From NCBI GenBank assembly GCA_008828725.1, contig MEHQ01002397.1, positions 372,001 through 436,000 of the forward strand: DNA of 64,000 bases, read 5' to 3'. This DNA comes from Saccharina japonica. Its lineage: Eukaryota > Sar > Phaeophyceae > Laminariales > Laminariaceae. Position numbers and translations under genes: made by a program. Every line of letters begins with the position of its first letter. Positions within the stretch are counted from its first letter, which is position 1. The notes beneath the pieces are model-generated. The model was not told the origin of the DNA. It saw nothing but the letters and a program-made list of their open reading frames with translations, and made no database searches. This document shows, piece by piece, positions 1-12,888 of this stretch.

Positions 1-1200
1 TAGGTGAACGTTTGTCGACATGAATGTGTCGATCAAGCGTTTTCAGGCTTTTATGAATAGCGCAAAGTCGGGATCAAGAAATCGCGGTATTCGGGGTCAT
101 ACAACCCAGGCAAGGGTCGAGGCCATGTATTCACGATGTTTCGGCATCCATTGGTGGGGTCGACGATCCAGTTAAATACTTGCTGTCAAGGAATCAAAAG
201 CCTCTGAGGGAATAATTCGGACCGATAGTTGATGCCAACAATCACGGTCGAGAAATTTAGCCAAACACTCGCCGTGATATAACTAACTCAAAATGCGCGT
301 TAAATGATGTGAGTAGTTTGAGATTCACCGACCACAACAACACAGAGAATGACTCTTTCATCATGCGTTTATGCGGGATACAACGCCTCGAGATTCTCAG
401 GCCTAAAGCGAGTTCTCCCCGTAACTCCTGGCTACTCCTCCGATGGGCGCAAACACAACCTCGAATTGTTCAACTTCGACCCTCCCGACAGGGGGGGAAG
501 GGTACCTGACACCGTCCCCTCCCTCTACACCTGACGAATACCTATAAAAAACTGGACACAGGGGACGGTAGATACCCGCCCCCCCCCCTGCTGGATACAA
601 GGCCTTCCAGGATACTACAAACTACTGGGCGGTGCTGCAACCTTTAGGCCGCAGCTACGTAGGGACAGCGACTGCAGCAGCAGTAGTGAGTGGTATTAAG
701 GAGCTATGAGCTCGCTCGAAGGTGGACCAGAAGGTCCCGAAGTGAGCCGTGGGATCGGCGAGCAAATTATTCCATATACCCCAGGTATCTTCCACACCTG
801 TGTATACCCTTGCAGCGAGAATCCACAAGGGAAACGAACAGCTGACCGCGCCTGGTTGGTGTCATTGACACCTTACCTCTCCACGTGCTTCTGTAGATAA
901 CCTGTACGCCACTGCCGGAGAGATCGCGAACAGTGCTCGACACTCAAATAATACATTATGGAATGCCTTGTCTAAGCCGTGAAACGGTCAGACTATACGC
1001 TGAAGTACGAGTAAAACCATGCCAGTATGGTATGCCATGATGACCATGCAGTGTACTACCAAGCCTCGACCAAGCAGCAAAGCAGAACAACCATACCAGG
1101 TACAATATGTCGCACGAGGGATGTGGTATCATGCAACGTTATTTGATGTGATAAGAAGGTTTGCGCTTCTCCGGTATTATACTGTCACACAAATCACATA
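1..1200. other. No gene recognised
   Basis: Only short chance ORFs; a few G/C homopolymers (for example near 575-590). I see no exon series, RNA gene or element ends. Confidence 0.5.
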
Positions 1201-1345
1201 CAGTAGTACAGGGCACCCAATCAGGGCCAGGAAATCTGGTCCAGACTGGATTTCTCACTCGAGAGAGAGTGCTTTCAGCACTAATTTCAAGATACAGCCT
1301 TACGTTCTTGTTAGCCTGTTTCTTATTTAGGTGTCCTGTACTGTA
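1201..1345 (+). repeat. Dispersed repeat R1, forward copy
   Basis: The stretch with gggcac, ggaaatctgg, agagagagtgctttc and cactaatttcaaga, then agcctgtttcttatt, recurs on the opposite strand at 10,575-10,765. A looser relative lies near 7,350-7,400. Confidence 0.65.
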
Positions 1346-1411
1346 CACCGATACACCCTGGATACAAACCAAAACAAAAATAGTTGTGCATATATATATT
1401 TGTTCGACTCC

Positions 1412-1938
1412 GGGGGGGGGGGGGGGGNNNNNNNNNNNNNNNNNNNNNNNNNNNNNNNNNNNNNNNNNNNNNNNNNNNNNNNNNNNNNNNNNNNNNNNNN
1501 NNNNNNNNNNNNNNNNNNNNNNNNNNNNNNNNNNNNNNNNNNNNNNNNNNNNNNNNNNNNNNNNNNNNNNNNNNNNNNNNNNNNNNNNNNNNNNNNNNNN
1601 NNNNNNNNNNNNNNNNNNNNNNNNNNNNNNNNNNNNNNNNNNNNNNNNNNNNNNNNNNNNNNNNNNNNNNNNNNNNNNNNNNNNNNNNNNNNNNNNNNNN
1701 NNNNNNNNNNNNNNNNNNNNNNNNNNNNNNNNNNNNNNNNNNNNNNNNNNNNNNNNNNNNNNNNNNNNNNNNNNNNNNNNNNNNNNNNNNNNNNNNNNNN
1801 NNNNNNNNNNNNNNNNNNNNNNNNNNNNNNNNNNNNNNNNNNNNNNNNNNNNNNNNNNNNNNNNNNNNNNNNNNNNNNNNNNNNNNNNNNNNNNNNNNNN
1901 NNNNNNNNNNNNNNNNNNNNNNNNGGGGGGGGGGGGGG
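1412..1938. other. Assembly gap flanked by poly-G
   Basis: 497 N (1,428-1,924) with 16 G on the left and 14 G on the right. Poly-G at both edges is typical of failed base calls, so these Gs should not be read as genome sequence. Confidence 0.9.
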
Positions 1939-3548
1939 TCAGGTGTATGATATCCAAATCCCCGGCCGCCCTTGGTGGAAATGTTGTCGTGCAGGAACCG
2001 CACTGAGGGGCCGGTTGCCACACTAGAGTGGGGTGCAAGACGCGACAAGATACTTCGACCGCCCGAAAAGGAGACCTCGGGTCTAATGTGAACGGCACGT
2101 GAAGGTTTTACCATGACTGCATGTCTGCATCATATACTGGTACCAAGTATGATACACGTGTAGACGAAGCAGGTAATGTACGCATGCGTGGCGAATGGGA
2201 CTGCCGGCCAGTCTTTACGATTGAGACTGTTTTACACGCATTGCTCCATCTTCGTGACTTCTGACTCTTCTTGTTGTATTTGCGAGCCGAGGGCTATAGT
2301 TCGGCACCCGGTTGTGTTGTAGTACCTTGGAAGGCCGGGGCTTTCTACCCTTCCTTACGTTCAGGGTTTAATAACCATTGCACTGGCGTAGAAGCAGGCG
2401 ACGGTGTCAGCTAACCGTCGGCAGGTCGAAGTTCTCACTTCGACGTTAGGTGTCGGAAAATATGCATTCGACCGCCGTCGAACTACCATATTATATATTT
2501 TTGATATGCATCTAGTATGCATATGTATGTATTGTATTGCAGTACCGGACCGCTCATAAGAAAGGAACTAACAAGAAAGTCAGCCTCAGAAATAGAACAT
2601 GTCACGAAACCTCCCAGCGTGGTCAGTGCATAAGATTTAAGACAGTGACGCCTTCCTGTGGCTGGCCTGGGCCCAAGCCACCGCTCATTGTGCAGTTAGT
2701 ACTTGGGAAAACGTCTTCTCGGGGACCAAAATATGAAAGCGCAGCATAGGGAAGTGTGCTTTTGCGCGAGCCCGATTTTAGGCTTCTTGTGAGAAGGCCG
2801 GTACTGTATTCCGTGACAGCCGGCACCCCGGTAGTCTAGTGGGCAGCTGCAAATGCTACTATTCATAGCATTGCTACCCGAGTAAAAATCCCACCGTGGT
2901 GAGAGCTTTCATTTGTTTGTACCAATAAAAATGATGCAATTAATTGCTGAAAGCACCTTCGTGGCCTGGGTAGCGGAATTCAATGCGGGTCGACGAGGGA
3001 AGAAAGTGCTGAAACCTTCTCGCGATAAACATGCAAGGCACGTACTACTGTACTGTAGTGGGGAGGGAGGAGAAGAGTCGGAGTAGTGACACCAGATGTG
3101 AGTTACGAAAAAATAAAGAGGAAGAGCGAGAGAAGGGCGCAGAACATAAATGGGATGGCAACAAAATAGCTATGAAAATGTGGAAGATGTTTACTGTCGT
3201 AGTGTTGTTGTGAGAATAAGTACCAGGTAGTGCGGGAGGAGCGGTTTATGAGAAAGTCAGCGGTTTATATTCAGATAAAAGTCAAGCTGCTAGTTAGTGG
3301 GCCGTCGCCGGTAGAATGCCAGGTGAATCTCGTCCCGGGAGTCAAGATCGTTGGTTCGAGCCCCCCCGAGTTCATACTCGTATATCATATATACAGACTT
3401 TTTCTCGCAAAACATATGTTGACTATTATATAGCGGGAAGCGTGAGAGTGTGAGTTAGAAAAGTTCGATGAAAATCGACGAGCGTTGGGAAGGCTGAACA
3501 CGAACAAACAAACAAAAACAAACGTGTTGACGTAATGCTGAGTGTAGT
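1939..3548. other. No gene recognised
   Basis: No exon series. A tRNA A-box-like ggtagtctagtggg at 2,830 and a ggttcgagccc B-box-like string at 3,353 are isolated and do not fold into one tRNA. Confidence 0.5.
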
Positions 3549-3836
3549 GTGGACGCACTCATTTATTTATTTGTTTATGTATTTTCCATCCCATTTATTG
3601 TCTTCGCACTTCTTACGTTCTCCCTCCCTAGTCGTAACTCAAATCTGGGTCACAAAGTAGGCTCCCGGCTCCTCTTCCCCCCCCCCCATTACGGTTCTTG
3701 CCTTGATTTTTATCGCGCAGAGGGTTCAGCCTTCCCAANGCCTTGATTTTTATCGCGCAGAGGGTTCAACCTTCCCAACACTCGTCCATTTTCATCGAAT
3801 TTTGCCAACTCACCCTCTCGCGCTTTCCGCCATAGT
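3549..3836 (+). repeat. Dispersed repeat R2, copy 1
   Basis: Contains cccatttatt, ctagtcgtaactcaaat and gggtcacaaagtagg, found again near 10,130-10,240, 33,430-33,640 and 49,110-49,320. Interrupted here by an N-bearing tandem duplication. Confidence 0.6.
3701..3778 (+). repeat. 38-bp direct duplication around a single N
   Basis: ccttgatttttatcgcgcag and the following 18 bp occur at 3,701 and 3,741, with one base changed, on either side of the N at 3,739. Looks like an unmerged contig overlap. Confidence 0.75.
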
Positions 3837-5026
3837 CAAGATATTGCGAGAAAAAGTCCCTACGAACATGCACTTGGGGGAGCTTGAACTCACGATTTCG
3901 ACTCTAGCAATATTCGTGGTTACCTGCGAGCCCACCGGGGCCATCGGCTAGCATAAGAAATCCAGTCTGGGCCTCGTAATTAGTGTTTTGCCTTTTCGTG
4001 ATATTTCTCAATATAAAAAAAAAACGAAGGCAATCTGATCTTCGGTCGGTTATCAAATAGTAGCCGACCGATCCCGCAAATCGCAAACCTGGACACCAAC
4101 CATTCCGCGTGTAATTTGTGTACGACGTATAGTACATATTTTCACAATTATTGAAGTTTTTTATATATAATATGTTCGCCCATTGTGATACGTATTATAG
4201 GTTTAGTATCGTAGATTTTGGTGTCTAACCCCTATCGGGCTTTGTCTCCAATATTGGTATCACTTCTTCGGTACGTGTGGGGCTCTCCGAGTACCTCGCG
4301 TACGTATAAAGTTGTTTTTTTCCCTTTTTTTTAGTATTTTCATTTGCGCGCTCCTCTGGCTGCTTAAACTATCTAACGGAACCCGGTGATTCCGTGGCCT
4401 CGAATCATCACACTCGTCGACCCACAGCAGCAGGAGAGGAGTTCCTCCATCTCTTCTCGTCGCTCTTACTCATAACCTCTGGCCGGGACTGCTCGTATCT
4501 GCCAGCTACGCACTGCGTACTGTTGGGCAGGAGCTTTGCTGCCTACCCCCCAAGCAAAAAACCTAGAGTAAGGTAAGCCATATCAGACAAAACGGATGTT
4601 GCTCGTGTGTGTCAGCATTATAAAGCAGTTACAGTAGTTAGTTGTGCATTCCAACGAACCTCGCAAACATCCGTCCTGACGGGTTCAACCTTGGCATATG
4701 GCACCCACTACGCTGTTGTTGTTGTTGATGATGTAGCAAGGCCAGGGATCAAGGAAGGAGTGGATGGTGTCGCAAGTTCAGAATTGTTCGCCATCTGCTC
4801 GACACTCCATGTGGTTGACGCACACTCGAGACGAAGTCGACTCATCCGTACGTTTTTCGTTTGGGTTTGCAGCTATGGCGTTGAGTTAGTGTTGGTTTTA
4901 ATGTCGCTTCTGGCCTTTAGTTTATTTTTGGCCTTCCGTGTTATGTATCATATATAATAATACCAGGTACGTCAGGTACGTATTAAATTATTTATGTACA
5001 CAGCAGTACTCGTATAGCATATAGAT
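3837..5026. other. No gene recognised
   Basis: Short ORFs only, none with recognisable protein character; AT-rich around 4,140-4,200. Confidence 0.5.
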
Positions 5027-5033
5027 AAATAAT

Positions 5034-5860
5034 AGGGCGATTGCCAAAATCAGGTACACCTGGTCACTTTGGTGCCAAAAACAGTTACACTCTAAAATCA
5101 AGTATATATCACGCGTCAGGAACCCTCCTATTGGCCAGCCTCACATCGTACCTGATTTTGGCTCGAAAGGGGCCAGGTACACCTGAGTTTGTCTACTATG
5201 CCTAGCTTTTAACTGAAATTGCCGTCTTTTTAGCCAATCAGAGGTCATACGTACACTGTCTCCTGTACGGACACGAAGACATCACCACACTACGTACATA
5301 CGACCCGCCACAACGACTACAGAACGTATCAAACGCGCACATACAGCACAATGGACCTGCAACGACCACAGAACGTATCATACGCGCGCATACAGCACAA
5401 TGGACCTGTTGTAATATATCACGTACTCCTGCTTGCTGACACAGTATTAGCTCATATGGAAAGCGAGCAGTTCAGTCTCAAATTAACTCGATGTTTAGTT
5501 CGTATGCTATCAGGCTACGACTATATACACACGTAGTATACCTGGTACAATAATACGGAAATACACGTCGTAGGATTGAGTGTGATCACGTGATCACGAA
5601 ATCAATGAAAGCATACGACAGATATGAATACCCGTACTGAAAATAACATACAACATTTATCAAGAGTTTGGAGGACACTCACACATTGGCTATCATTCTG
5701 CTGTTCAGGTGCAAATTCTAAAGTATGTTTGATTACGTATTTCTCACAGCCAAAAGGTCCTGAAAAACACCGTTCGTGGCGTGCGTTTTTTACTTGGTTT
5801 TAGTATATACCTGATTTTGGCTCAAATGGATCAGGTATACCTGATTTTGGCAGTTGCCCT
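5034..5860. mobile_element. TIR element, family T1 copy 1 (827 bp, non-autonomous)
   Basis: Ends are inverted repeats of about 32 bp, starting agggcgattgccaaaatcag on the left and agggcaactgccaaaatcag on the reverse complement of the right, 28 of 32 positions equal. A 7-bp direct repeat, aaataat, flanks it (5,027-5,033 and 5,861-5,867) as a target-site duplication. No transposase ORF. Internal caggtacacctga...tttgtctact is shared with the 12,889 element. Confidence 0.78.
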
Positions 5861-5867
5861 AAATAAT

Positions 5868-6479
5868 ATATTATATATGATATACATGTGTAAATTTCCT
5901 AGGGCTGGGTCCTGGTAATTCAGCCAGAACAGTATGTACTGGTTGAGTCAGATGCCAGTACACTGGAGTCGAGCAGGGCACTGGTAGCGGCGAAGCCGCG
6001 ACCTTCGAACCAACGCGGCTGGTAAGGGGGCTCCGCCGGAGGTGTCCCCGGAAAGCTCCGCTGGAGGCTGCTTGCCCGGGGGCATTTTTACGTGATTTTA
6101 CTCCACTATTAATTGAGCAAAAAGTTACCTTAAATTCGGGCCATAGTTCCAAGGGAATTCGGTCGTAGATTGGTCGAGGAAAAGACACAGACGTAGATCA
6201 ACCAAGGAAACGTGATAAAAATGCGGATAGAGTGTATGGCCATACAGGCACAGGGTGCAGACTAACTGCAGCTGCACTCAAGCACGCAGCCAAGACACTG
6301 AAATGTAGCGGGAACCAAATATGTTCTACTCAAAAACTAACTGGTTTAAAAGTGCGCAACACCGAATCGTAGCTCCAGTTTCATATACATACAATCATTG
6401 CGTGTACGAGTAATACGTACTTGTTTTTTAAGGATTATCCGCCGATAATCCAAAATAAAAAAAAATAAAAAACCACTTG
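5868..6479. other. No gene recognised
   Basis: Short shadow ORFs only. A small GC-rich patch near 5,980-6,090 contains ggctccgcc/ggagcctgc-like inverted segments of unknown meaning. Confidence 0.4.
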
Positions 6480-6720
6480 TGGAGCTATCGAGTTAAAATG
6501 GCAACGCGTGCCACGATAGAGATCGAACATTTTATCTGAAACGTTTTTCGAATGGCGGGGCTCCTTAACCCTTCTAGGACTGGAGTCCCGTTTTGGGGAC
6601 AAATTACTCAGACTCAGAGTATTTTGTACCCAAAATGGGACTCCAGTCCTAAAAGGGTTAACCCAACATTTTCGGAAATCCATTAATTGTTGTTTCGTTT
6701 TGTACTCAAGGTACAGCAGC
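6480..6720. repeat. Dispersed repeat R3 interrupted by a TTAA mini-element
   Basis: Flanks ttttatctgaaacg, ggcggggctcc and then attttcggaaat recur, without the mini-element, in the gene C intron near 61,005-61,130 and 61,395-61,560. Confidence 0.6.
6565..6661. mobile_element. piggyBac-like MITE with TTAA target duplication
   Basis: TTAA at both ends (6,565-6,568 and 6,658-6,661). Inner ends cccttctaggactggagtcc and, reversed, cccttttaggactggagtcc form arms of about 37 bp around a short loop. TTAA duplication with CCC-starting termini is the hallmark of piggyBac-type elements; no coding capacity. Confidence 0.78.
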
Positions 6721-7555
6721 AGTAGTAGTAGTAGTATTATGGGAATGTTCATCGGGTACGTAGCTTTTTTTTGTTTCCTCCGAAATCAGTTTTTTTTTCC
6801 CCCCCCCTACTTGTAGTAGTGTCGAGCTCCTCCTCGAGTGAGGAGGCTAAAAAAACGTGGTACACCTCTACCGTGTATACTTATGATAGCACGCGTCTGT
6901 TGTTCGAGGTTATTGTCAGTCTATACTGCAATATGTGCTCCGCCCTGCTTTGTGTCTGCTTCGGGCGATGCCGAGCCTCTTCTTGTTGATGAATTGAAAC
7001 CTACGCGACCTGTACATCAGTACCCACTGCAGCAGCAACAGCAGCAGCAGCAGCTTCAGCCGGCGTACTGTCGTGGGATGCAAGTCTGCTATGGACTGGG
7101 CTGCAAGGGCGCCGTCAGGGTCCACGACGCTCAAACCATCGTCCGTGGTCGAAGCGGCTTGGTCCTCCTTCTCTCCCCTTTCTCACTTGTTGTGCGTGCC
7201 CTTTGTACTACGAGCATTCGGCCTACGTTTGAGTGGGTTTCCGTTACTTTGTGAGGCTTCACCGTGGGACGTACATAGATACTCAAAGTATTCGCTACCC
7301 TGCTAGCACCTCCCTCGGCCAATACAGTAGTACAGCCAGTAGAGTACTACTGGCAGTATAAACTGGACCAGGGCCCAGCCCTGGTTTCTTCTGAGTTTTC
7401 CTTCGTTCTATAAATTTCGTGTTTGAAACGGAAAACGGGCGAAATCGAGTAGAAATCGCAACGTATCCGTTACGAGTACGTAAATATAGTTTCGTCTGTG
7501 TAGTCATTGTTTTTTACGTTTTTTCCGGAAACAAGGTACATAAATATATCGCATT
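6721..7555. repeat. No gene recognised; CAG tract
   Basis: Imperfect (CAG)n at about 7,027-7,056 and AGT repeats at 6,716-6,738. ORFs through it are repeat-driven and lack any family character. Confidence 0.5.
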
Positions 7556-8693
7556 ATCCAAAACTAGGTATACCTACGCAATTTGAGCCATTTATAGGTA
7601 CACTGCGTAATGTACACCGCAAACGGCTTCCTAGCCCGCCCGATATTGCGCCTGCGCTCCATTATACCTACAAATGGCTCAAAGTGCGTAGGTAGACCTA
7701 TTATTGGCTACTAATTTTACTTATCACCTATTTTTGGCTTCAAGTGTACCCTCTAAATGGCTCGAACTATCACTTTTTGGCAACTGAAATATAGACAGAC
7801 GGCCACACCAGATGCCGGGGCTGTCAACCAGCCGACCGCACCTGTAAACTAGATGTGATAATAGTCGTTTAGGCCACACGTCTTTATTGAGTGTGATCGC
7901 GATGCGGAGAAACAACAATAACGAATGTTTTCATACCATTATGCTGTAAGTACAATACACATACTGTAGTTGAGATAAGACTGGGTGAGACACAGAGTAT
8001 CCCCTTGCAGGTTTGTCTATTAAGGATCCTTGGTGTTACTCACTTTCCGTAGAGTCAAGCGTAGAAGAGAAGCAGCCTATATTAAACCCCGAGCCTGATG
8101 ACATCTGCCTCGGGATGGGCTTCAAGTATGGCCCACAGATATTATAAATACCCCGAATACCGAATACGAATGCCATCCAAATTATACGAAAACGGACCAA
8201 TTACCTATGCAGAGGTAATTACCGGCCTTCCTAGCCCATACCATTACATAGTGCTGTATATAGTAGGAGAAACTTTGATATATGTATAATACGTGTACAG
8301 AGTAAATATACTCGTAGGGTTAAGGGGGTCTGACTTACACAGCCGTTGGCGCGGTCCGGAACAACATTCCATGGAAAACGTGGGTGAATACATAAGAGGA
8401 AAACAGGTACGGTCGGCTGGTTGACAGTCCCGGCATCTGGTGTGGTTTTATGTCTATATTTCTGTTGCCAAAAAGTGATTGTTGGAGCCATTTATAGGTA
8501 CAATTGAAGCCAAAAATAGTTGATAGTAAAATGAGTAGACGATAATAAGTGTATCTACGCACTTTGAACCCTTTGTAGGTAAAATGGAGCGCAGGCCCAA
8601 TGTCAGGCGGACCAGGAAGCTGTTTCCGATGTACATTACGCAGTGTACCTATAAATGGCTCAAATTGCGTAGGTATACCTATTTTTGGCTAAT
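7556..8693. mobile_element. TIR element, family T1 relative with long inverted arms
   Basis: Arms of about 290 bp (7,556-7,850 and 8,404-8,693) are reverse complements: ctaggtatacctacgcaatt on the left against its mirror at 8,660-8,685, and ccacaccagatgccgg against ccggcatctggtgtgg. The terminal string ccaaaanntaggtatacct resembles the ends of the elements at 5,034 and 12,889. The roughly 550-bp core has no transposase. Confidence 0.75.
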
Positions 8694-8799
8694 GACATAC
8701 ATATGTATAAGGCACATACCTGGTATATATGTACATATATACATATGCATACGCACTCACTCGTACATGCATACATACCCGTACATATTATACATACAA

Positions 8800-9756
8800 C
8801 ATACATACATACATACATACATACATACATACATACATACATACATACATACATACATACATACATACATACATACATACATACATACATACATACATAC
8901 ATACATACATACATACATACATACATACATACATACATACATACATACATACATACATACATACATACATACATACATACATACATACATACATACATAC
9001 ATACATACATACATACATACATACATACATACATACATACATACATACATACATACATACATACATACATACATACATACATACATACATACATACATAC
9101 ATACATACATACATACATACATACATACATACATACATACATACATACATACATACATACATACATACATACATACATACATACATACATACATACATAC
9201 ATACATACATACATACATACATACATACATACATACATACATACATACATACATACATACATACATACATACATACATACATACATACATACATACATAC
9301 ATACATACATACATACATACATACATACATACATACATACATACATACATACATACATACATACATACATACATACATACATACATACATACATACATAC
9401 ATACATACATACATACATACATACATACATACATACATACATACATACATACATACATACATACATACATACATACATACATACATACATACATACATAC
9501 ATACATACATACATACATACATACATACATACATACATACATACATACATACATACATACATACATACATACATACATACATACATACATACATACATAC
9601 ATACATACATACATACATACATACATACATACATACATACATACATACATACATACATACATACATACATACATACATACATACATACATACATACATAC
9701 ATACATACATACATACATACATACATACATACATACATACATACATACATACATAC
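8800..9756. repeat. Pure (CATA)n microsatellite, 957 bp
   Basis: About 239 uninterrupted CATA units preceded by degenerate CATA/GTACATA sequence from about 8,700. The long Thr-Tyr-Ile-His and Met-Tyr-Val-Cys ORFs across it are products of the repeat, not genes. Confidence 0.97.
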
Positions 9757-9757
9757 T

Positions 9758-9811
9758 GTTGTTTTTTGTTTTGTTTAATATANTATATTAAACAAAACAA
9801 AAAAAAACAGC
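9758..9811. other. Palindrome centred on a single N
   Basis: gttttgtttaatata, N at 9,783, tatattaaacaaaac: mirrored arms of about 25 bp. Probably a join of a contig to its own reverse complement next to the microsatellite. Confidence 0.7.
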
Positions 9812-10574
9812 TGTGAGCTCGAGGATTTCGTCGAATCTCATCTTTGCTAGCTGAGTGTAATACTTCGATCGCGCGTACTTACGGATTTTATATGTCCTCA
9901 TGTAGGATGTATATCCCGTATGAGGGGGACACAATCTGAGGCTGTAGAATTCAGGAAGTGTGTGTCTATTTGTGGGGGAAGAAATAATTTAAATTAAATT
10001 AAAATTAAAATTAAACAGTCTGAAATAAACGTACCAGGTATACTATATATAGTGTTCCGACGTATTATTTGAAGTTTCCGCTTATTATCGCGAGGTCCCC
10101 TACAATGAGCCATCTACTTTTTTAGTTCATGTTTTACCTCCCATTTATTTTCCTCGCCCTACTTTCTCTTCATCCATCCAATGTGACCGGTAGCTCAGAT
10201 CCAGGGTCGCACAAAGCGGGCAGCCTCGATGCAGGCTTTTGGCTGCTATCACTAAACATACATACATGCAGCGTTGCTGCTGATGCTCGCAGAAATTAAA
10301 GATCCCGTATACCTATTGCCTTGTCACCATCTATCAGCCACACTATCACCGCAATTAAGATATTTGACTACATGCATCGATCGAGCGCTGTCAGCTGCAG
10401 AACCTTGTGTTTATACGTACAAGGACCTACATAGAGTGTGGCAATCAATTTATTTGGGTCGCTCACTGACGGCGTTTTGTTTTGTATGTATTCGTATATA
10501 TATCCGGTATATATTGAAACGCGGAAATATTGATGGATTCGTGAAAATAACGGGCCTTGACTATGGACAAGCAA
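9812..10574. repeat. No gene; part of dispersed repeat R2 (10,130-10,240)
   Basis: cccatttattttcctcgccc and ggtagctcagatccagggtc match the R2 copy at 3,549. Also an AT-rich aaattaaattaaaatt run at 9,989-10,013. Confidence 0.5.
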
Positions 10575-10765
10575 ACAACTAATATACCAGGGCACCGAAT
10601 AAGAAACAGGCTAATAATATATTCAGGCTGCGATTTAGAGGGAAAAAACAAACAACCGAGATGTGTTGTCTTGAAATTAGTGTAGAAAGCACCCTCTCTC
10701 AAATAAGAAGCCCAGCCTGGGCCAGATTTCCTGTTTCTCACAGCAGTGTCCCTTACTGTATAGTA
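10575..10765 (-). repeat. Dispersed repeat R1, reverse copy
   Basis: Reverse complement of the 1,201-1,345 repeat, with an extra segment of about 40 bp in the middle. Class not known. Confidence 0.65.
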
Positions 10766-12888
10766 TACTGTATTATATCGTCCAATTCGTAGTACTTATA
10801 AAGGTATGATCCGAAACAGTATACACTACCAGGTATATATAAACAACTATACATGTACGCAAACCAGGGTCGGTCGTTAGATATGAGTGGACCGGTAAGA
10901 CAGCTCTTCGTCGTGACAAACGGCCCAACTTTCGATTGACAGCTTCGAAATAGCTTTTAGCTTTTCGCCTTTTGCTGGCAGCAGCACGACTAGTCTATAG
11001 TCCGTACTGTAGTTTGCTAGCAACTACGACGACGCACGGCAGAGCATGGCCGGCATTTGAACAGCAGCAGCGCTTCGCCGCCAACTGCTTTGCCGGAGAC
11101 CCATCGTCATACAGGCCACCAGACAGAGCTGATGATGTGCATCAGCAGCGCACGATCAATTGCTGCGATAGCGCATGCATAAGTACTGTTGCTGCGGGCG
11201 GGTGAGCTACGTGTAGCAGCAGCAGCAGCAGCAGATACGGGCGGAAGCAGCGGCCGCTTTGGTGCGCAACCACCGTGACGTCGTTGCTCGATGGCCGGCA
11301 TTTGTACAGCACCACACCAGGAAGAGACACCAGCATACAGACTATGAAGATAGAAGAGAAGCTCATGATGTGGGCGTAGAGAGAGCCACACCATCACACA
11401 GACTATCAGGCAGAGTTCATGGCGTACTGCTGCTGTACCGCAGCACAGCAAGCAGCAGTACTCAATCACCTTATGTGACGGTAGCTCAGGCGGAACGAGT
11501 GTGGCTACGGGGATGGAGAGCTCGGGATGGAACTGCTGCTGTATCCCGTGATCATACGAGTATGCGTTTATTGTTGCGCTGTTGCTGTTCAAATCACAGA
11601 CCTTCAGGTAGTGCTGTAGCGTCGTTACTTGCCCGGTTAATAGCTTGCTTTTTTTGCACTTTCTGCGCAAGAGGTACGCATTTTTTGCATTCTTATTTTA
11701 CAGGAGACTCACGGGAAATCCTCTCTAAAATAATTGGTTTGGCTTCAAGAAAGTAAACAAGGCGTACCCGTACGAAGTACGCGTTGCAGGGTATATACAA
11801 GTAGCATACAATACGTACACCGCCTCTATGTACGAGGGCAGAGTGCCTTCGTTGTCTCTTCGGGTCTGATGAAAAAAACAGGTACACATTGTCGACTCGT
11901 CCATGGACCAGCATTCCCTGCTGGTAGACCACAATATAGGCTGCCGCTCTGTATTGTTTGTTGCTGCTCTGCTACTGCTGAGTTACTGCGTACGGGGGGT
12001 GCACAAACTTACTACTGCTGTACTTTTCTTGCGTCGCCCGCATTTGGACGGTTTGCTGTAGGCTAGCGTTTAATATACTGAAAGAATTGCAACTCTTTGT
12101 AGCCACACTACAGTAATCCCCCATAAACTGCAAGTTTTGACGGACTAGCCCAAACCCAACTACAATCAAATTGTATTCGTGTAAGAATATCAACTCCCAT
12201 CTTACAACCACTCCAAAGGAAAGCCTTGTATATAGATATTCATGTAGGATAAATTGTCCTGCACGGACCATATGGGTAGCGCCAAAGAGAATGGGCGGGC
12301 GAGTGGCAGCGGTCGTAGATAAACCGCGGTTGAAGGAAAGCATGTAGGAGGCGGAAAACAGTGGAGCAAGGCACCAGGCCGACTGTTGATCGTAAAGGGA
12401 GAACATGTCTAGACGTGCCACACATTATTACCGCTGCCTAGAGGATGCTTTTTTTGTTGTTGTGTGTGTCGGTGTGTGCCTGTTGTATACTTTCGTTCAT
12501 AGGGTCATTCACATCGGAGAGATTTCGACCAGAATTCTTAAGTTGTTCTGTCCTAATTGTTTTTTTAGTGGATATTTCTGACGTTTCGCCCGCTGAGGAA
12601 TGCTCAAAGTTGGGAAATTCTGGTAAAACACCTCTCCTATAATGACGGCCGCTTGTCTTACTCTGTATACTCGTACAACGTTTTGTGCTGTCTCTCTCAC
12701 TGGTTTTGAATTGTCTTTCACATCGCTTGCTCGGGGAGGCACAACGCGTTGGTTATTTGTTTGTTTGTTTTGCTATGTTCTACGTATATTTCCAAGGTTA
12801 TGTTATGCGGGGTTTGTGGGCTCAGGGTACAGGAGGTATGGAAGTATTGCAGAACTTACAGAAGTTTCGGGCGCGGGCATTGAACTAT
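10766..12888. other. No gene recognised; CAG/CTG-rich
   Basis: Imperfect CAG tract at 11,215-11,233. Two segments beginning atggccggcatttg (11,045 and 11,290) are related local duplicates. The longest ORF (minus strand, 187 codons) is low-complexity and has no family features. Confidence 0.45.

Noticed and set aside
1139-2114. Long ORFs spanning the N gap
   Set aside because: Most of their length is N; only poly-G and repeat sequence flank it.
2825-2900. Possible tRNA at ggtagtctagtggg
   Set aside because: A-box-like string only; no matching T-arm or acceptor stem nearby.
3301-3375. Possible tRNA at ggttcgagccc
   Set aside because: B-box-like string without a consistent cloverleaf upstream.
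8584-9816. ORFs of up to 410 codons on both strands across the CATA tract
   Set aside because: They are the translation of a tetranucleotide repeat and are open in most frames; no gene evidence.
11107-11670. 187-codon minus-strand ORF
   Set aside because: Alanine/leucine-rich translation of CAG/CTG repeats, no domain, no homologous copy in the window.
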